Part shown: positions 33,383 to 40,466 of the stretch, piece after piece
Layout of the letters: each line of letters starts with the position of its first letter
How positions within the stretch are numbered: the stretch's first letter is position 1
Source of the DNA: Mameliella sp. MMSF_3455
GTDB lineage: Bacteria > Pseudomonadota > Alphaproteobacteria > Rhodobacterales > Rhodobacteraceae
Assembly (NCBI RefSeq): GCF_030733205.1
Contig: NZ_JASHJL010000048.1
Span: 1 to 40,466, forward strand
DNA length: 40,466 nucleotides
Direction: 5' to 3'
Notes under the pieces: generated by a model
Told to the model about the DNA's origin: nothing
The model's database searches: none
What the model saw: the letters and a program-made list of their open reading frames with translations, nothing else
Translations under genes and position numbers: made by a program

Positions 33383-34846
33383 TCAAGTCAGCCCGGCGCG
33401 CCGCGCCTCGGCTTCTTTGTCGTTGCTGACAGGTAGGGATTTGGCCAGTGACGTGGACCCAACCGTGGGTAATGGACGTACCGTGTCGGCCATGACCACC
33501 GTGTTGCGTCCCTTGTCCTTGGCCGCGTAAAGCGCCTCGTCCGCGCGTTCGATCAGTTCCAGCGGGCTGGTGTCATGGCCGGGGCGACCGATCGCGACCC
33601 CGATCGACAGCGTCACGGTCAGCTGCCTGCCGTCGGGCAGGGTCACTGGCTGGCGCGACATGATCCGGCAAAGCCGTTCCGCCGTGCGCTTGGCCGCGGT
33701 TCGGCCGGCGTCTGGCATGGCGACCAGGAATTCCTCGCCTCCCCAACGCGCGATCAGGTCGGCGGCGCGCAGATTGTCCTTGAGACGCTGCGCCAGGGTG
33801 ACAAGAACCGCGTCTCCGGCGCCGTGGCCGTGGTTGTCGTTGACCTGCTTGAAGAAATCGAGATCCGCCAGCAGAAGGGCATAGGGGCGTTTCTGAGCCG
33901 CCGCGCGGTCTGCCAGACGCGACAGATGCGGCACTGCGTAACGTCGGTTGTACAACCCCGTGAGAGGGTCGCAGACCGCTGCGCGTAGCCCGTCGCGCAT
34001 GTTGGCGCGCAGCCGGTCGTTGGTGCGCTTGCGTTCGATCTGTTTCTTCAGCCGGATGGCCAGTTCGTCGAGGTCGAGGCCCGAACTGAGCAGGTCGTTC
34101 GCCCCCATGTCCAGCGCGCTTGCCGCCTCGCGCTGCTGGTTGGGCTGCGCAATGTAGATCAGCGCCGAATGGCGGGTGTGACGGCTGGCGCGCAGTTGCG
34201 GCAAGAGCGTCAGGGCCTCGCCGGAACTGCCCGGCGCCTCGGTGACGATCACGACATCCGGTGCGCGGGCGTGTTCGCGCAGCGCGTCCTCGGGGTCGAC
34301 GACCTCGATCCGGTCGGAAATGCGGGTGGCCAGCCCTTCGCTCAGGACCTTCGTCTCGGGCAGTTTTGGCGGCGAGACCAGGCGCACAAGGCCCGGTGCC
34401 ACGAAAGCAGCCCCCTCTTCCGCAAGGCCGAGCGCGCGCTGGGTGTCGTCGCGCAGTTGCAGTTCGGCCTCTGCGTCGCGGGCACGCAGAAGAGAGCGCA
34501 GCCGGGCCAGCATGACAAGGTCATCTACCGGACGGGTCAGCACATCGTCAGCGCCCGCCGCAAGCGAGGCGAGCCGTTCACCGGGGTCATCGGCGCCATG
34601 CAGGATCACCACGGGGATGCGCACGCTGGATGGCAACTTGTTGACTTCGGCGCAGAGCGCACGCCCGGTCATGTCGGGGAGTTCGGTGGCAGTAATCACG
34701 AGATCGGGCGAGAGCTTGCGCAGAAGGGCCAGCGCAGTCTCGCCGCTGTCGGCTTGGATCACGTCGTAGTAGGCGGCTGACAATTTGACACGCAGGATGA
34801 TGCGGTTCGTCGGAACCGAATCGACTATCAATATCCTTCCGGTCAT
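33383..34846 (-). CDS. PleD-like diguanylate cyclase with degenerate receivers
   Basis: A 487-aa protein with two receiver-like domains and a GGDEF domain, as in Caulobacter PleD. The cyclase active site is GGEEF with an upstream inhibitory I-site RAAD, so c-di-GMP synthesis with product feedback is likely. Receiver 1 has lost its chemistry: the acidic pair is Asp9-Ser10, the phosphoacceptor equivalent to PleD Asp53 is Ala53 (ITATELPDM), and the lysine before the proline is Arg. Receiver 2 also lacks a phosphoacceptor aspartate. Activation by phosphorylation is therefore unlikely. The gene is divergent from the DUF3572-HAD pair. Confidence 0.88.
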   Translation of the reverse strand: MTGRILIVDSVPTNRIILRVKLSAAYYDVIQADSGETALALLRKLSPDLVITATELPDMTGRALCAEVNKLPSSVRIPVVILHGADDPGERLASLAAGADDVLTRPVDDLVMLARLRSLLRARDAEAELQLRDDTQRALGLAEEGAAFVAPGLVRLVSPPKLPETKVLSEGLATRISDRIEVVDPEDALREHARAPDVVIVTEAPGSSGEALTLLPQLRASRHTRHSALIYIAQPNQQREAASALDMGANDLLSSGLDLDELAIRLKKQIERKRTNDRLRANMRDGLRAAVCDPLTGLYNRRYAVPHLSRLADRAAAQKRPYALLLADLDFFKQVNDNHGHGAGDAVLVTLAQRLKDNLRAADLIARWGGEEFLVAMPDAGRTAAKRTAERLCRIMSRQPVTLPDGRQLTVTLSIGVAIGRPGHDTSPLELIERADEALYAAKDKGRNTVVMADTVRPLPTVGSTSLAKSLPVSNDKEAEARRAGLT

Positions 34847-34898
34847 CTTTCGATACCCCCGCGTATGCAGGTTAGCCGCAGTTAGCTGCGCTTGCACT

Positions 34899-34937
34899 TT
34901 TCTTAACACTCAGCTTTGATGATTATTGGTTAAGAAA
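34899..34937. promoter_or_regulatory. AT-rich inverted repeat in pleD-like/DUF3572 divergent promoter
   Basis: TTTCTTAAC (34899-34907) and GTTAAGAAA (34929-34937) are a perfect 9-bp inverted repeat with a 21-base spacer. Just to the left, two near-identical 10-base tandem units lie at 34871-34890 (GTTAGCCGCA, GTTAGCTGCG). The repeat may bind a dimeric regulator, and the TTAAC halves resemble half of a CtrA site, but the spacing is not canonical. Confidence 0.4.
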
Positions 34938-34958
34938 CCCTTTCGGAGAGAGATCAAA

Positions 34959-35243
34959 ATGGATCTGTCGCGGGAAGCCGCCGAAACCGTCGGCTTGCAG
35001 GCTGTGGCCTGGCTGGCCGGAAATGACGAGTTGTTGCAGGTCTTTCTAGGCGCAACCGGGGCCTCTCAGGAGGATTTCCGGGAGGGGCTGCAGGACCCCA
35101 CCTTCCAAGGGTCCGTTCTCGATTTCCTCCTGATGGATGACGCCTGGGTGATGGAGTTCTGCGAGGCGCAAGGCCTTCGACCGCAGGATCCTATGGCTGC
35201 GCGGATGGCCCTGCCGGGCGGGGAAACGGTGCACTGGACATGA
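34959..35243 (+). CDS. DUF3572 family protein
   Basis: A 94-aa helical cytoplasmic protein (MDLSREAAETVGLQAVAWLAGNDELLQVFLGATG). The pattern of AWLAGND, FLGATG and a C-terminal VLDFLLMDDAWVMEFCEAQG matches DUF3572, an alphaproteobacterial family of unknown function. The ATG at 34959 follows GGAGAGAG. Its stop overlaps the start of the HAD phosphatase gene by 4 bases, so the two are translationally coupled. Confidence 0.88.
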   Translation: MDLSREAAETVGLQAVAWLAGNDELLQVFLGATGASQEDFREGLQDPTFQGSVLDFLLMDDAWVMEFCEAQGLRPQDPMAARMALPGGETVHWT

Positions 35244-35947
35244 CTTTAGCCGCGATCGAGGCGGTGCTTTTCGACAAGGACGGCACCCTTTTCGATTTTG
35301 CAGAAACCTGGAACGCCTTTGCGGCGCGTCTGATCGTAAATCTGGCCGGCGGAGATGACCTGAGGCGACACGGGTTGGCGCGGGTCCTGATGTTCGATCT
35401 GGAAACGGGCCGTTTCCTGCCGGGCAGTCCGGTGATCGCGGGGACCAACCGCGAGGTGGCGGAACTGATCGCGCCCATCCTGCCCGAACGCAGTATCGAA
35501 GAGCTTGAATCGACGATCATCGCCGAAGCGGCTGACGCCCCGTTGAGCGAGGCGGTGGCGCTGGTGCCCTATCTCGCCGGTCTGGCTGCGCGCGGGCTCA
35601 GCCTGGGGGTGATGACCAACGACAGCGAATCCGTGGCGCGTGCGCACCTGCGAACCGCCGGGATCGAGGGGATGTTCGATTTCGTCGCCGGGGCCGACAG
35701 CGGCCACGGCGCCAAGCCGTCGCCGGCGCCCTTGCTGGCCTTTGCCTCGGCGACAGGCCATGCGCCGGACCGTGTGATCATGGTCGGTGACAGCCTTCAC
35801 GACCTTGCCGCCGGTCGGGCGGCAGGCATGTGGACGGCCGGCGTGCTGACCGGGATGGCGGATGCGGACACCCTGGCGCCGATGGCGGACGTGGTTCTGC
35901 CCGACATCGGGTATCTTCCGGACTGGCTCGCTGCACACGGAACCTGA
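35240..35947 (+). CDS. HAD-family hydrolase (phosphoglycolate phosphatase-like)
   Basis: A 235-aa haloacid-dehalogenase-type phosphatase. Motif I is FDKDGTLFDF (nucleophile Asp), motif II GVMTNDSE, motif III a lysine around HGAKPSPAP, and motif IV MVGDSLHDLAAGRAAG. The helical cap inserted after motif I is of the phosphoglycolate phosphatase/Gph type, though the substrate cannot be fixed. It overlaps DUF3572 by 4 bases and ends before a weak terminator-like hairpin (35952-35970). Confidence 0.88.
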   Translation: MTLAAIEAVLFDKDGTLFDFAETWNAFAARLIVNLAGGDDLRRHGLARVLMFDLETGRFLPGSPVIAGTNREVAELIAPILPERSIEELESTIIAEAADAPLSEAVALVPYLAGLAARGLSLGVMTNDSESVARAHLRTAGIEGMFDFVAGADSGHGAKPSPAPLLAFASATGHAPDRVIMVGDSLHDLAAGRAAGMWTAGVLTGMADADTLAPMADVVLPDIGYLPDWLAAHGT

Positions 35948-35951
35948 AAGC

Positions 35952-35970
35952 GACCGATTTCGTCGGTTTT
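35952..35970 (+). terminator. Short terminator-like hairpin after HAD gene
   Basis: GACCGA, a five-base loop TTTCG and TCGGTT form a short stem (five Watson-Crick pairs plus a G-T pair) followed by TT. It lies 5 bases past the stop. It is weak, so partial read-through into the MttB gene is possible. Confidence 0.4.
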
Positions 35971-36030
35971 GCGAAGGAAGGCGCGGTGCGGGCGCTGTGT
36001 GATGGTGGGCACCAGACACGGAGAGCCACC

Positions 36031-37605
36031 ATGCCGGATGCCGTTGAAGCTACCTTGACCGCCCAGAAACGCCGCCGGACCGGGGGGCGCGCGGGCAACC
36101 GTCGCCGCGACGGCGCGGCAATCGAACAGATGCCTTGGCGCCTGCCACTCAACATCGATCGCCCCACGGAACCGCTGACCGAGGAAGGCGTGGAACGCCT
36201 GCACCATGCGACAATGCGCATCCTCGAAGAGATCGGGATCGAGTTCCTGCACCCCGAGGCGGTCGAGATCCTGCGTGCCGCGGGCTGCACCGTCCAGGGC
36301 GAGAACGTCCGCATCGGACGTGACATGGTCATGGAGATGCTCGCCAAGGCCCCGGCGAAGTTCACGCTGATGCCGCGCAATCCGGACCGCAAACTGACCA
36401 TCGGCGACGGGCACATCCTCTTCGGCAACGTTTCTTCTCCGCCGAATTACTATGACCTGGAGATCGGAAAGAAGGTCTCGGGCACCCGGCAGCAATGCGC
36501 GAACCTGCTGAAGTTGACGCAGTATTTCAACTGTATCCATTTCGCGGGCGGCTATCCGGTCGAGCCCGTGGACGTGCATGCAAGCGTGCGTCACCTGGAT
36601 GTGGTCTTTGACAAGCTGACGCTGACGGACAAGGTCATGCACGCCTATTCCCTGGGCCAGGAGCGGGTCGAGGACGTGATGGAAATGGTGCGCATCAGCC
36701 AGGGGATCAGCCACGAAGAGTTCGAGGCGCTTCCGCGGATGTATACCAACATCAACTCGACCTCGCCGCTGAAACACGACTACCCGATGATGGACGGCTG
36801 GATGCGCTTGGCCCGGCGCGGGCAGGGGCTGGTTGTGACCCCCTTCACGCTGGCCGGTGCGATGGCGCCGGTGACGATGGCGGGCGCAGTGGCGCAATCC
36901 CTGGCCGAGGGTCTGGCGGCAGTGGTGCTGGCGCAGATCATCAACCCGGGTGTTCCCTGCGTGATCGGGACCTTCACCTCGAACGTCGACATGAAGACCG
37001 GCGCCCCGGCCTTCGGCACGCCGGAATACATGCGCGCGACCCAGATGACCGGCCAGATGGCGCGTTTCTACGGGTTGCCGATGCGGTCTTCGGGGGTCTG
37101 CGCCGCCAACGTGCCGGATGGACAGGCCATGTGGGAAACGGAACACTCTCTCTGGGCCGCGGTCCAGTCGGGCACGAACATGGTCTATCACGCGGCGGGC
37201 TGGCTGGAAGGCGGGCTGGTCGCCAGTCCCGAGAAATTCATCATGGACTGCGAGGTGTTGCAGCAGATCCAGCGCTACCTCGAACCCGAGATCTGCGATG
37301 TCTCGGACGATGCGCTGGCGGTCGAGACGATCCGTGAAGTGGGACCCAACGGCCATTTCTTCGGTGTTGACCACACGCAAGAGCGCTACGAAACCGCTTT
37401 CTACCAACCTTTCCTGTCGGACTGGAAGAACTTCGAGGCCTGGGAGGCGACTGGTGCCGTCTGGACGGCCGAACGCGCGCACACGCTGTTCAAACGCATC
37501 CTGAACGAGTTCGAGGCGCCGCCGATGGATCAGGCGATCCGCGAGGAACTGGAGGACTTTGTCGCGCGCCGCAAGGCAGAGGGTGGGGCGCCGACGGACT
37601 TCTGA
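36031..37605 (+). CDS. Trimethylamine methyltransferase (MttB) family protein, non-pyrrolysine
   Basis: A 524-aa member of the MttB superfamily, whose characterised members (such as glycine betaine methyltransferase MtgB) transfer a methyl group from a quaternary or tertiary amine to a corrinoid protein. The barrel core is visible (HILFGNVSSPPNYYDL, PVTMAGAVAQSLAEGLAAVVLAQ, SNVDMKTGAPAFGTPEYM). The region corresponding to the pyrrolysine of methanogen MttB (GLPMRSSGVCAANVPDGQA) has ordinary residues and no in-frame amber codon. No corrinoid protein or activase gene is adjacent. The gene starts with GGAGAG upstream and has a basic N-terminal extension (KRRRTGGRAGNRRRDG) not needed for the core. 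The substrate is unknown. Confidence 0.9.
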   Translation: MPDAVEATLTAQKRRRTGGRAGNRRRDGAAIEQMPWRLPLNIDRPTEPLTEEGVERLHHATMRILEEIGIEFLHPEAVEILRAAGCTVQGENVRIGRDMVMEMLAKAPAKFTLMPRNPDRKLTIGDGHILFGNVSSPPNYYDLEIGKKVSGTRQQCANLLKLTQYFNCIHFAGGYPVEPVDVHASVRHLDVVFDKLTLTDKVMHAYSLGQERVEDVMEMVRISQGISHEEFEALPRMYTNINSTSPLKHDYPMMDGWMRLARRGQGLVVTPFTLAGAMAPVTMAGAVAQSLAEGLAAVVLAQIINPGVPCVIGTFTSNVDMKTGAPAFGTPEYMRATQMTGQMARFYGLPMRSSGVCAANVPDGQAMWETEHSLWAAVQSGTNMVYHAAGWLEGGLVASPEKFIMDCEVLQQIQRYLEPEICDVSDDALAVETIREVGPNGHFFGVDHTQERYETAFYQPFLSDWKNFEAWEATGAVWTAERAHTLFKRILNEFEAPPMDQAIREELEDFVARRKAEGGAPTDF

Positions 37606-37717
37606 CCCAGGACCTGAGGTGGAGAGTTCCCTTGCGGAAATTCGGGCAATTGTACCTGTTTCCGGATTCTTAATCGCTGATCGCCATGCTCCGACCAAGG
37701 CGTTGAGGAATGGCAAG

Positions 37718-38320
37718 ATGCATGGGTTGATCCTGCGGACCTTCCAGGTCTTTGTGGAGGATACATATGGCCCCGGGATATGGGCCGACGTTGCCGAGAA
37801 GGCGGGTCTTGAGATGCCCGACTTCGAGGCGATGCTGAACTATGCGCCCGAAACCTACAGCGCGCTGATCAGTGCGGCGGAAACCGTGCTTGATAAGCCT
37901 GCCGAGGCGATCTGGGAGGACGTGGGTACCTACCTCGTGTCGCACCCCAACAGCGAGGGCTTGCGCCGCCTGCTGCGCTTCGGGGGCGTCGATTTCATCG
38001 AGTTCTTGCATTCCCTGGACGACCTCCCGGACCGGAGCCGCCTGGTGGTCGCCGATCTTGTCCTGCCTGACCTGGAGTTGACGGATAACGGCAGCACCCA
38101 GTTCAAGTTGCGGGTGGGCGATGGCCTGCCCGGGTTCGGATACGTCATGATGGGGGTCTTGCGGGCGATGGCCGACGACTACGGCGCGCTGGTTCTTCTC
38201 GATACCGAAAGCGGGCGTCGGGGCGAACAGTATTTGATGGTAACGGTGATCGAGACCGCCTATGCCGAGGGGCGCGAGTTCGAACTGGCCGCAAGCAGCG
38301 GTGGTGGGGGCGAGGGATGA
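37718..38320 (+). CDS. H-NOX (haem NO-binding) domain protein with lost haem ligand
   Basis: A 200-aa H-NOX fold protein beginning MHGLILRTFQVFVEDTYGPGIWADV, as in NO sensors. The haem site is degenerate. In the family the segment LHDHL carries the axial histidine (His105 of guanylate cyclase beta), but here it reads LPDRS with Pro104 at that place, and the downstream proline spacing of 13 residues confirms the alignment. The Y-x-S-x-R haem-propionate motif is also absent (FKLRVGDGLPGF). Haem binding and NO sensing are therefore doubtful. Its stop overlaps the cyclase gene by 4 bases, so it likely partners that enzyme. GAGGAA precedes ATG 37718. Confidence 0.87.
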   Translation: MHGLILRTFQVFVEDTYGPGIWADVAEKAGLEMPDFEAMLNYAPETYSALISAAETVLDKPAEAIWEDVGTYLVSHPNSEGLRRLLRFGGVDFIEFLHSLDDLPDRSRLVVADLVLPDLELTDNGSTQFKLRVGDGLPGFGYVMMGVLRAMADDYGALVLLDTESGRRGEQYLMVTVIETAYAEGREFELAASSGGGGEG

Positions 38321-39315
38321 GCATCCTCCCCGAGGAAATCCTGCATCTGATCTGTCCGATGCACCTGCTGCTGGAGCCTTCGGGCCATATCCGGCAGGCC
38401 GGTCCGACCTTGCACAAGATCAGTCCCGAACCGCTTGAGGGCGCGCTCTTCCTGGAGGTGTTCGAGGTGTTTCGCCCGCGCGCCGTGACCTGCATGAAAC
38501 AACTCATGCAGACCGAAGGCCGCAAGATTCGCCTGCGGCTGCGGGGGGGCGTCCGTACACAACTCTACGGCGTGCTTGTTGCCGATGGGCAGGGTGGCGC
38601 CGTGATCAACCTGTCTTTCGGCATCCACGTGATGAGCGCGGTGCGCGACTATGCTCTGACGAGCTCGGACTTTGCGCCCACGGATCTCGCTGTCGAAATG
38701 CTGTACCTGGTCGAGGCAAAATCCGCTGCGATGGATGCCTCTCGGAACCTGAACACCCGGCTTCAGGGCGCAATGGTTGCCGCCGAGGAGAGGGCCTACA
38801 CGGACACGCTGACCGGGCTGCGCAACCGCCGTGCGCTTGACGCCGTGCTGGAGCGTTTCAAGCGTGGACGGGGGCCGTTTTCCCTGATGCATATCGATCT
38901 CGATTTCTTCAAACAGGTCAATGATACCTTGGGGCATGCGGCCGGCGATCTGGTGTTGCGGCATGTCGCTCGCATCATGACGGATGTGATCCGCAAGGAT
39001 GATACCGCGGTCCGCGTCGGTGGAGACGAGTTCCTGATTGTTTTCGGCGGTTCGATGCAGCCCGAGCGCCTTGGCGAGATTGCCGGCGATCTCATTGACA
39101 GGATCGAGCAACCAGTAAGCTACGATGGGCGGGAGTGCCGGGTTTCCGCCAGTATCGGCATTGCGACCGCCGGCGGGGGTATCGACAATCCGGATGAGTT
39201 GCTGGAACAGGCAGACATGGCGCTCTACGCCTCAAAACGCGCTGGGCGTGCGCAGTTCTGCTTCTTCGGAGAAGGCCCCGCGGGGGAAGGTCCGACGAAG
39301 GTGGCGAGTAAGTGA
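38317..39315 (+). CDS. Diguanylate cyclase with H-NOX-associated N-terminus
   Basis: A 332-aa enzyme making c-di-GMP. Residues about 10-110 (CPMHLLLEPSGHIRQAGPTL) resemble the HNOBA/PAS-like domain found with H-NOX proteins in guanylate cyclases. A helical linker (about 120-160) leads to the GGDEF domain with the active site GGDEF (235-239), the substrate loop DTLTGLRNRRALD, HIDLDFFKQVND, and an inhibitory I-site RKDD (226-229). There is no transmembrane helix. Overlap with the H-NOX gene by 4 bases suggests a stoichiometric complex, with H-NOX as regulatory subunit. Similar H-NOX/cyclase pairs are known in Roseobacter relatives such as Dinoroseobacter. Confidence 0.92.
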   Translation: MSILPEEILHLICPMHLLLEPSGHIRQAGPTLHKISPEPLEGALFLEVFEVFRPRAVTCMKQLMQTEGRKIRLRLRGGVRTQLYGVLVADGQGGAVINLSFGIHVMSAVRDYALTSSDFAPTDLAVEMLYLVEAKSAAMDASRNLNTRLQGAMVAAEERAYTDTLTGLRNRRALDAVLERFKRGRGPFSLMHIDLDFFKQVNDTLGHAAGDLVLRHVARIMTDVIRKDDTAVRVGGDEFLIVFGGSMQPERLGEIAGDLIDRIEQPVSYDGRECRVSASIGIATAGGGIDNPDELLEQADMALYASKRAGRAQFCFFGEGPAGEGPTKVASK

Positions 39316-39334
39316 ATTTCCTGCAATTTTGGTC

Positions 39335-39363
39335 TTGATCCCGCTGAATCCTCATCGTAAGTA
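39335..39363 (+). promoter_or_regulatory. Candidate promoter of tRNA-Gln
   Basis: TTGATC (39335-39340) and TAAGTA (39358-39363) are 17 bases apart, and the tRNA begins 13 bases after the second element. The spacing is ideal, and the -10 match is moderate. Confidence 0.4.
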
Positions 39364-39375
39364 GCGCGCCACGGT

Positions 39376-39450
39376 TGGGGTGTAGCCAAGTGGTAAGGCA
39401 ACGGTTTTTGGTACCGCGTACCGTAGGTTCGAATCCTACCACCCCAGCCA
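39376..39450 (+). tRNA. tRNA-Gln(TTG)
   Basis: A complete cloverleaf can be drawn. The acceptor stem TGGGGTG pairs with CACCCCA, the D arm GCC pairs with GGC, the anticodon loop TTTTGGT has anticodon TTG at 39408-39410, and the T arm GTAGG-TTCGAAT-CCTAC is perfect. The discriminator G and an encoded CCA end the gene at 39450. Such tRNA 3' ends are frequent integration sites; the sequence to the right has lower GC. Confidence 0.97.
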
Positions 39451-39546
39451 GTTACTCGCTTCGCTCGTAACGTCTTGCGCTTCAAGGGCTTCAGGCTCTT
39501 GGGGGGCGGCCTCAGTGACCCAAACGATGCCCCAGACGGTCTGCTC

Positions 39547-40326
39547 CTAGTCTGATCCTTGCGAGCCTTTATCTTGTTGGACCGTCCGACTTCGAAGAGC
39601 TGAACCGATACCGGAACTGACGCGGCCTACCAACCGACCCGTTGCCTCTGCGATAGGCGCAACATTTCTGGACACCGAAAAACGCATCTCTTCAGAAAAC
39701 ACCGTCTCGACGCGCTCGATTGCCATTTCCTCACGCTCGTCTATCCGTCCATCGGCCTCCATCACCTCCCGCAGGAAAGCGAGTATGTCGCCCAGCATCA
39801 CATCGGCTTTGCAGTCCGGATTGTCCCGCGCGAATGCTGAGAGAGTGGCGGCGGTCGCCCTGATCTCGTAGTCGTCGCGTTTCTGGCTGACGAACTCAAG
39901 TCCTGCGTCCACGAACTGTTCCGAGTATCCCCACTGCCGGACGAAGTAGTCCTTGATCGCCCTGAGTTCTTGTTCGTGGACATGGCCGTCCACTGCGGCA
40001 ATCTTCAGTGCCAGCGGTGCCATCAGGTCGAAGAGCCCGAGCCCCAGAACATCGATAGGCGTGTTGATGAACTCGGGTATGACCTTGGTCTTGCCGCCGT
40101 CGGACTTGAGATATCTTGTGATGCCCACCCACGCTCCACCCGAGATAACACTCGCAGCGACAACCCATCCGATAGGTGTGGCTGCGGTTCCGATGCCGAT
40201 GGAAGCCAGCAAACTCGGAGCAGCAAAAAACTTCTGCGCGACGAAAGCCGAACTAGCGACTTGAGCTCCTGTAGCCGCAACTCCAGCAACATCCCAGGCC
40301 TCGAAGACTGCTTTCTTCAGCCGCAC
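39547..40326 (-). CDS. TerB-like membrane-associated protein, 5' end uncertain
   Basis: A protein of at least 259 aa read from a GTG at 40326. The N-terminal part has small-residue hydrophobic stretches (VASSAFVAQKFFAAPSLLASIGIGTAATPIGWVVAASVISGG), then a TerB-like helical domain with paired acidic sites (AAVDGHVHEQELRAIKDYF and EADGRIDEREEMAIERVE), which may bind metal. The same frame continues upstream with protein-like sequence (FKAQLGIGDDVYATV) but has no start codon before a stop. An ATG at 40391 with GGGGAG 7 bases upstream is in another frame, suggesting a frameshift. Function unknown, and GC is lower than in the rest of the window. Confidence 0.65.
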   Translation of the reverse strand: MRLKKAVFEAWDVAGVAATGAQVASSAFVAQKFFAAPSLLASIGIGTAATPIGWVVAASVISGGAWVGITRYLKSDGGKTKVIPEFINTPIDVLGLGLFDLMAPLALKIAAVDGHVHEQELRAIKDYFVRQWGYSEQFVDAGLEFVSQKRDDYEIRATAATLSAFARDNPDCKADVMLGDILAFLREVMEADGRIDEREEMAIERVETVFSEEMRFSVSRNVAPIAEATGRLVGRVSSGIGSALRSRTVQQDKGSQGSD

Positions 40327-40466
40327 CGTGGCATAGACGTCATCTCCGATACCGAGTTGTGCTTTGAACCGAAGATCGTCCTCGACAACATTGAGCTACT
40401 CCCCATCTTTTGGATAGGAACTGGCGTAATTTAAGCTACTCGTTGCACCTGCTGATCGGGTTGGTT

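Noticed and set aside
34861-34937. Canonical CtrA site (TTAA-N7-TTAA) in the PleD-like promoter
   Set aside because: The TTAA motifs are inverted and about 23 bases apart, and the tandem units have a 10-base rather than 11-base period. Only half-site similarity remains.
35797-37716. Minus-strand frame of 639 codons opposite the MttB gene
   Set aside because: The MttB family match on the plus strand is clear. The antisense frame is histidine- and arginine-rich with no motif.
1-40466. Search for CRISPR arrays, insertion sequences and prophage genes
   Set aside because: No regularly spaced repeats, transposase-like frames or phage structural genes were recognised. The DUF1353 protein alone is not evidence of a prophage.

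Overview
The window looks like a chromosomal segment of a marine Rhodobacteraceae (Roseobacter-group) alphaproteobacterium. It is GC-rich, with GC-ending codons and many short operons separated by short gaps. The gene content also fits that group: argD-argF, a MeaB chaperone, a non-pyrrolysine MttB homologue, a dihydroxypropanesulfonate/cysteate operon, a PCu(A)C copper chaperone, an H-NOX/diguanylate cyclase pair and several family-typical small proteins. The species assignment is an inference from gene content. No insertion sequence, prophage module or CRISPR array was seen, and no gap between the annotated genes exceeds about 300 bases.

Layout from the left. truA is followed by a convergent three-gene minus-strand operon (unrecognised 530-aa protein, DUF3726 protein, PhyH dioxygenase). 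Next come an M20 amidohydrolase, a NADAR protein, a minus-strand pair (M19 dipeptidase-like protein and zinc alcohol dehydrogenase) and a divergent fatty acid desaturase. argD-argF, hrpB, meaB and rpmB (with a clear promoter, a leader hairpin and a strong terminator) follow, then a small copper-related pair (115-aa secreted protein and PCu(A)C), a sirtuin, a low-molecular-weight phosphatase, a small membrane protein and a DUF1353 lipoprotein. A 92-aa gene preceded by an FNR-type box, lepA, several small lipoproteins or secreted proteins and a TPR-sulfotransferase fill 18.7-24.9 kb.

The middle-right part holds the most coherent metabolic unit: a minus-strand operon hpsN-cuyA-racemase with a divergent LysR regulator and an inverted repeat between them. 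It suggests use of C3 sulfonates (dihydroxypropanesulfonate, sulfolactate and cysteate). Next are an operon of DUF983, Nudix hydrolase and alpha/beta hydrolase, and a cassette of an EF-hand protein, an ECF sigma factor, an anti-sigma-like membrane protein and a periplasmic sensor. A PleD-like diguanylate cyclase is divergent from DUF3572-HAD phosphatase.

The right end has an MttB-family methyltransferase, an H-NOX protein overlapping a diguanylate cyclase, tRNA-Gln(TTG), and a lower-GC TerB-like gene whose 5' end appears frameshifted. Two signalling proteins have lost key residues. The H-NOX protein has a proline where the haem-ligating histidine should be and lacks the Y-x-S-x-R motif. The PleD-like protein has Ala53 in place of the phosphoacceptor Asp. 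Both are probably intact proteins whose original input mechanism has changed, and they are the most unusual signals in the window.
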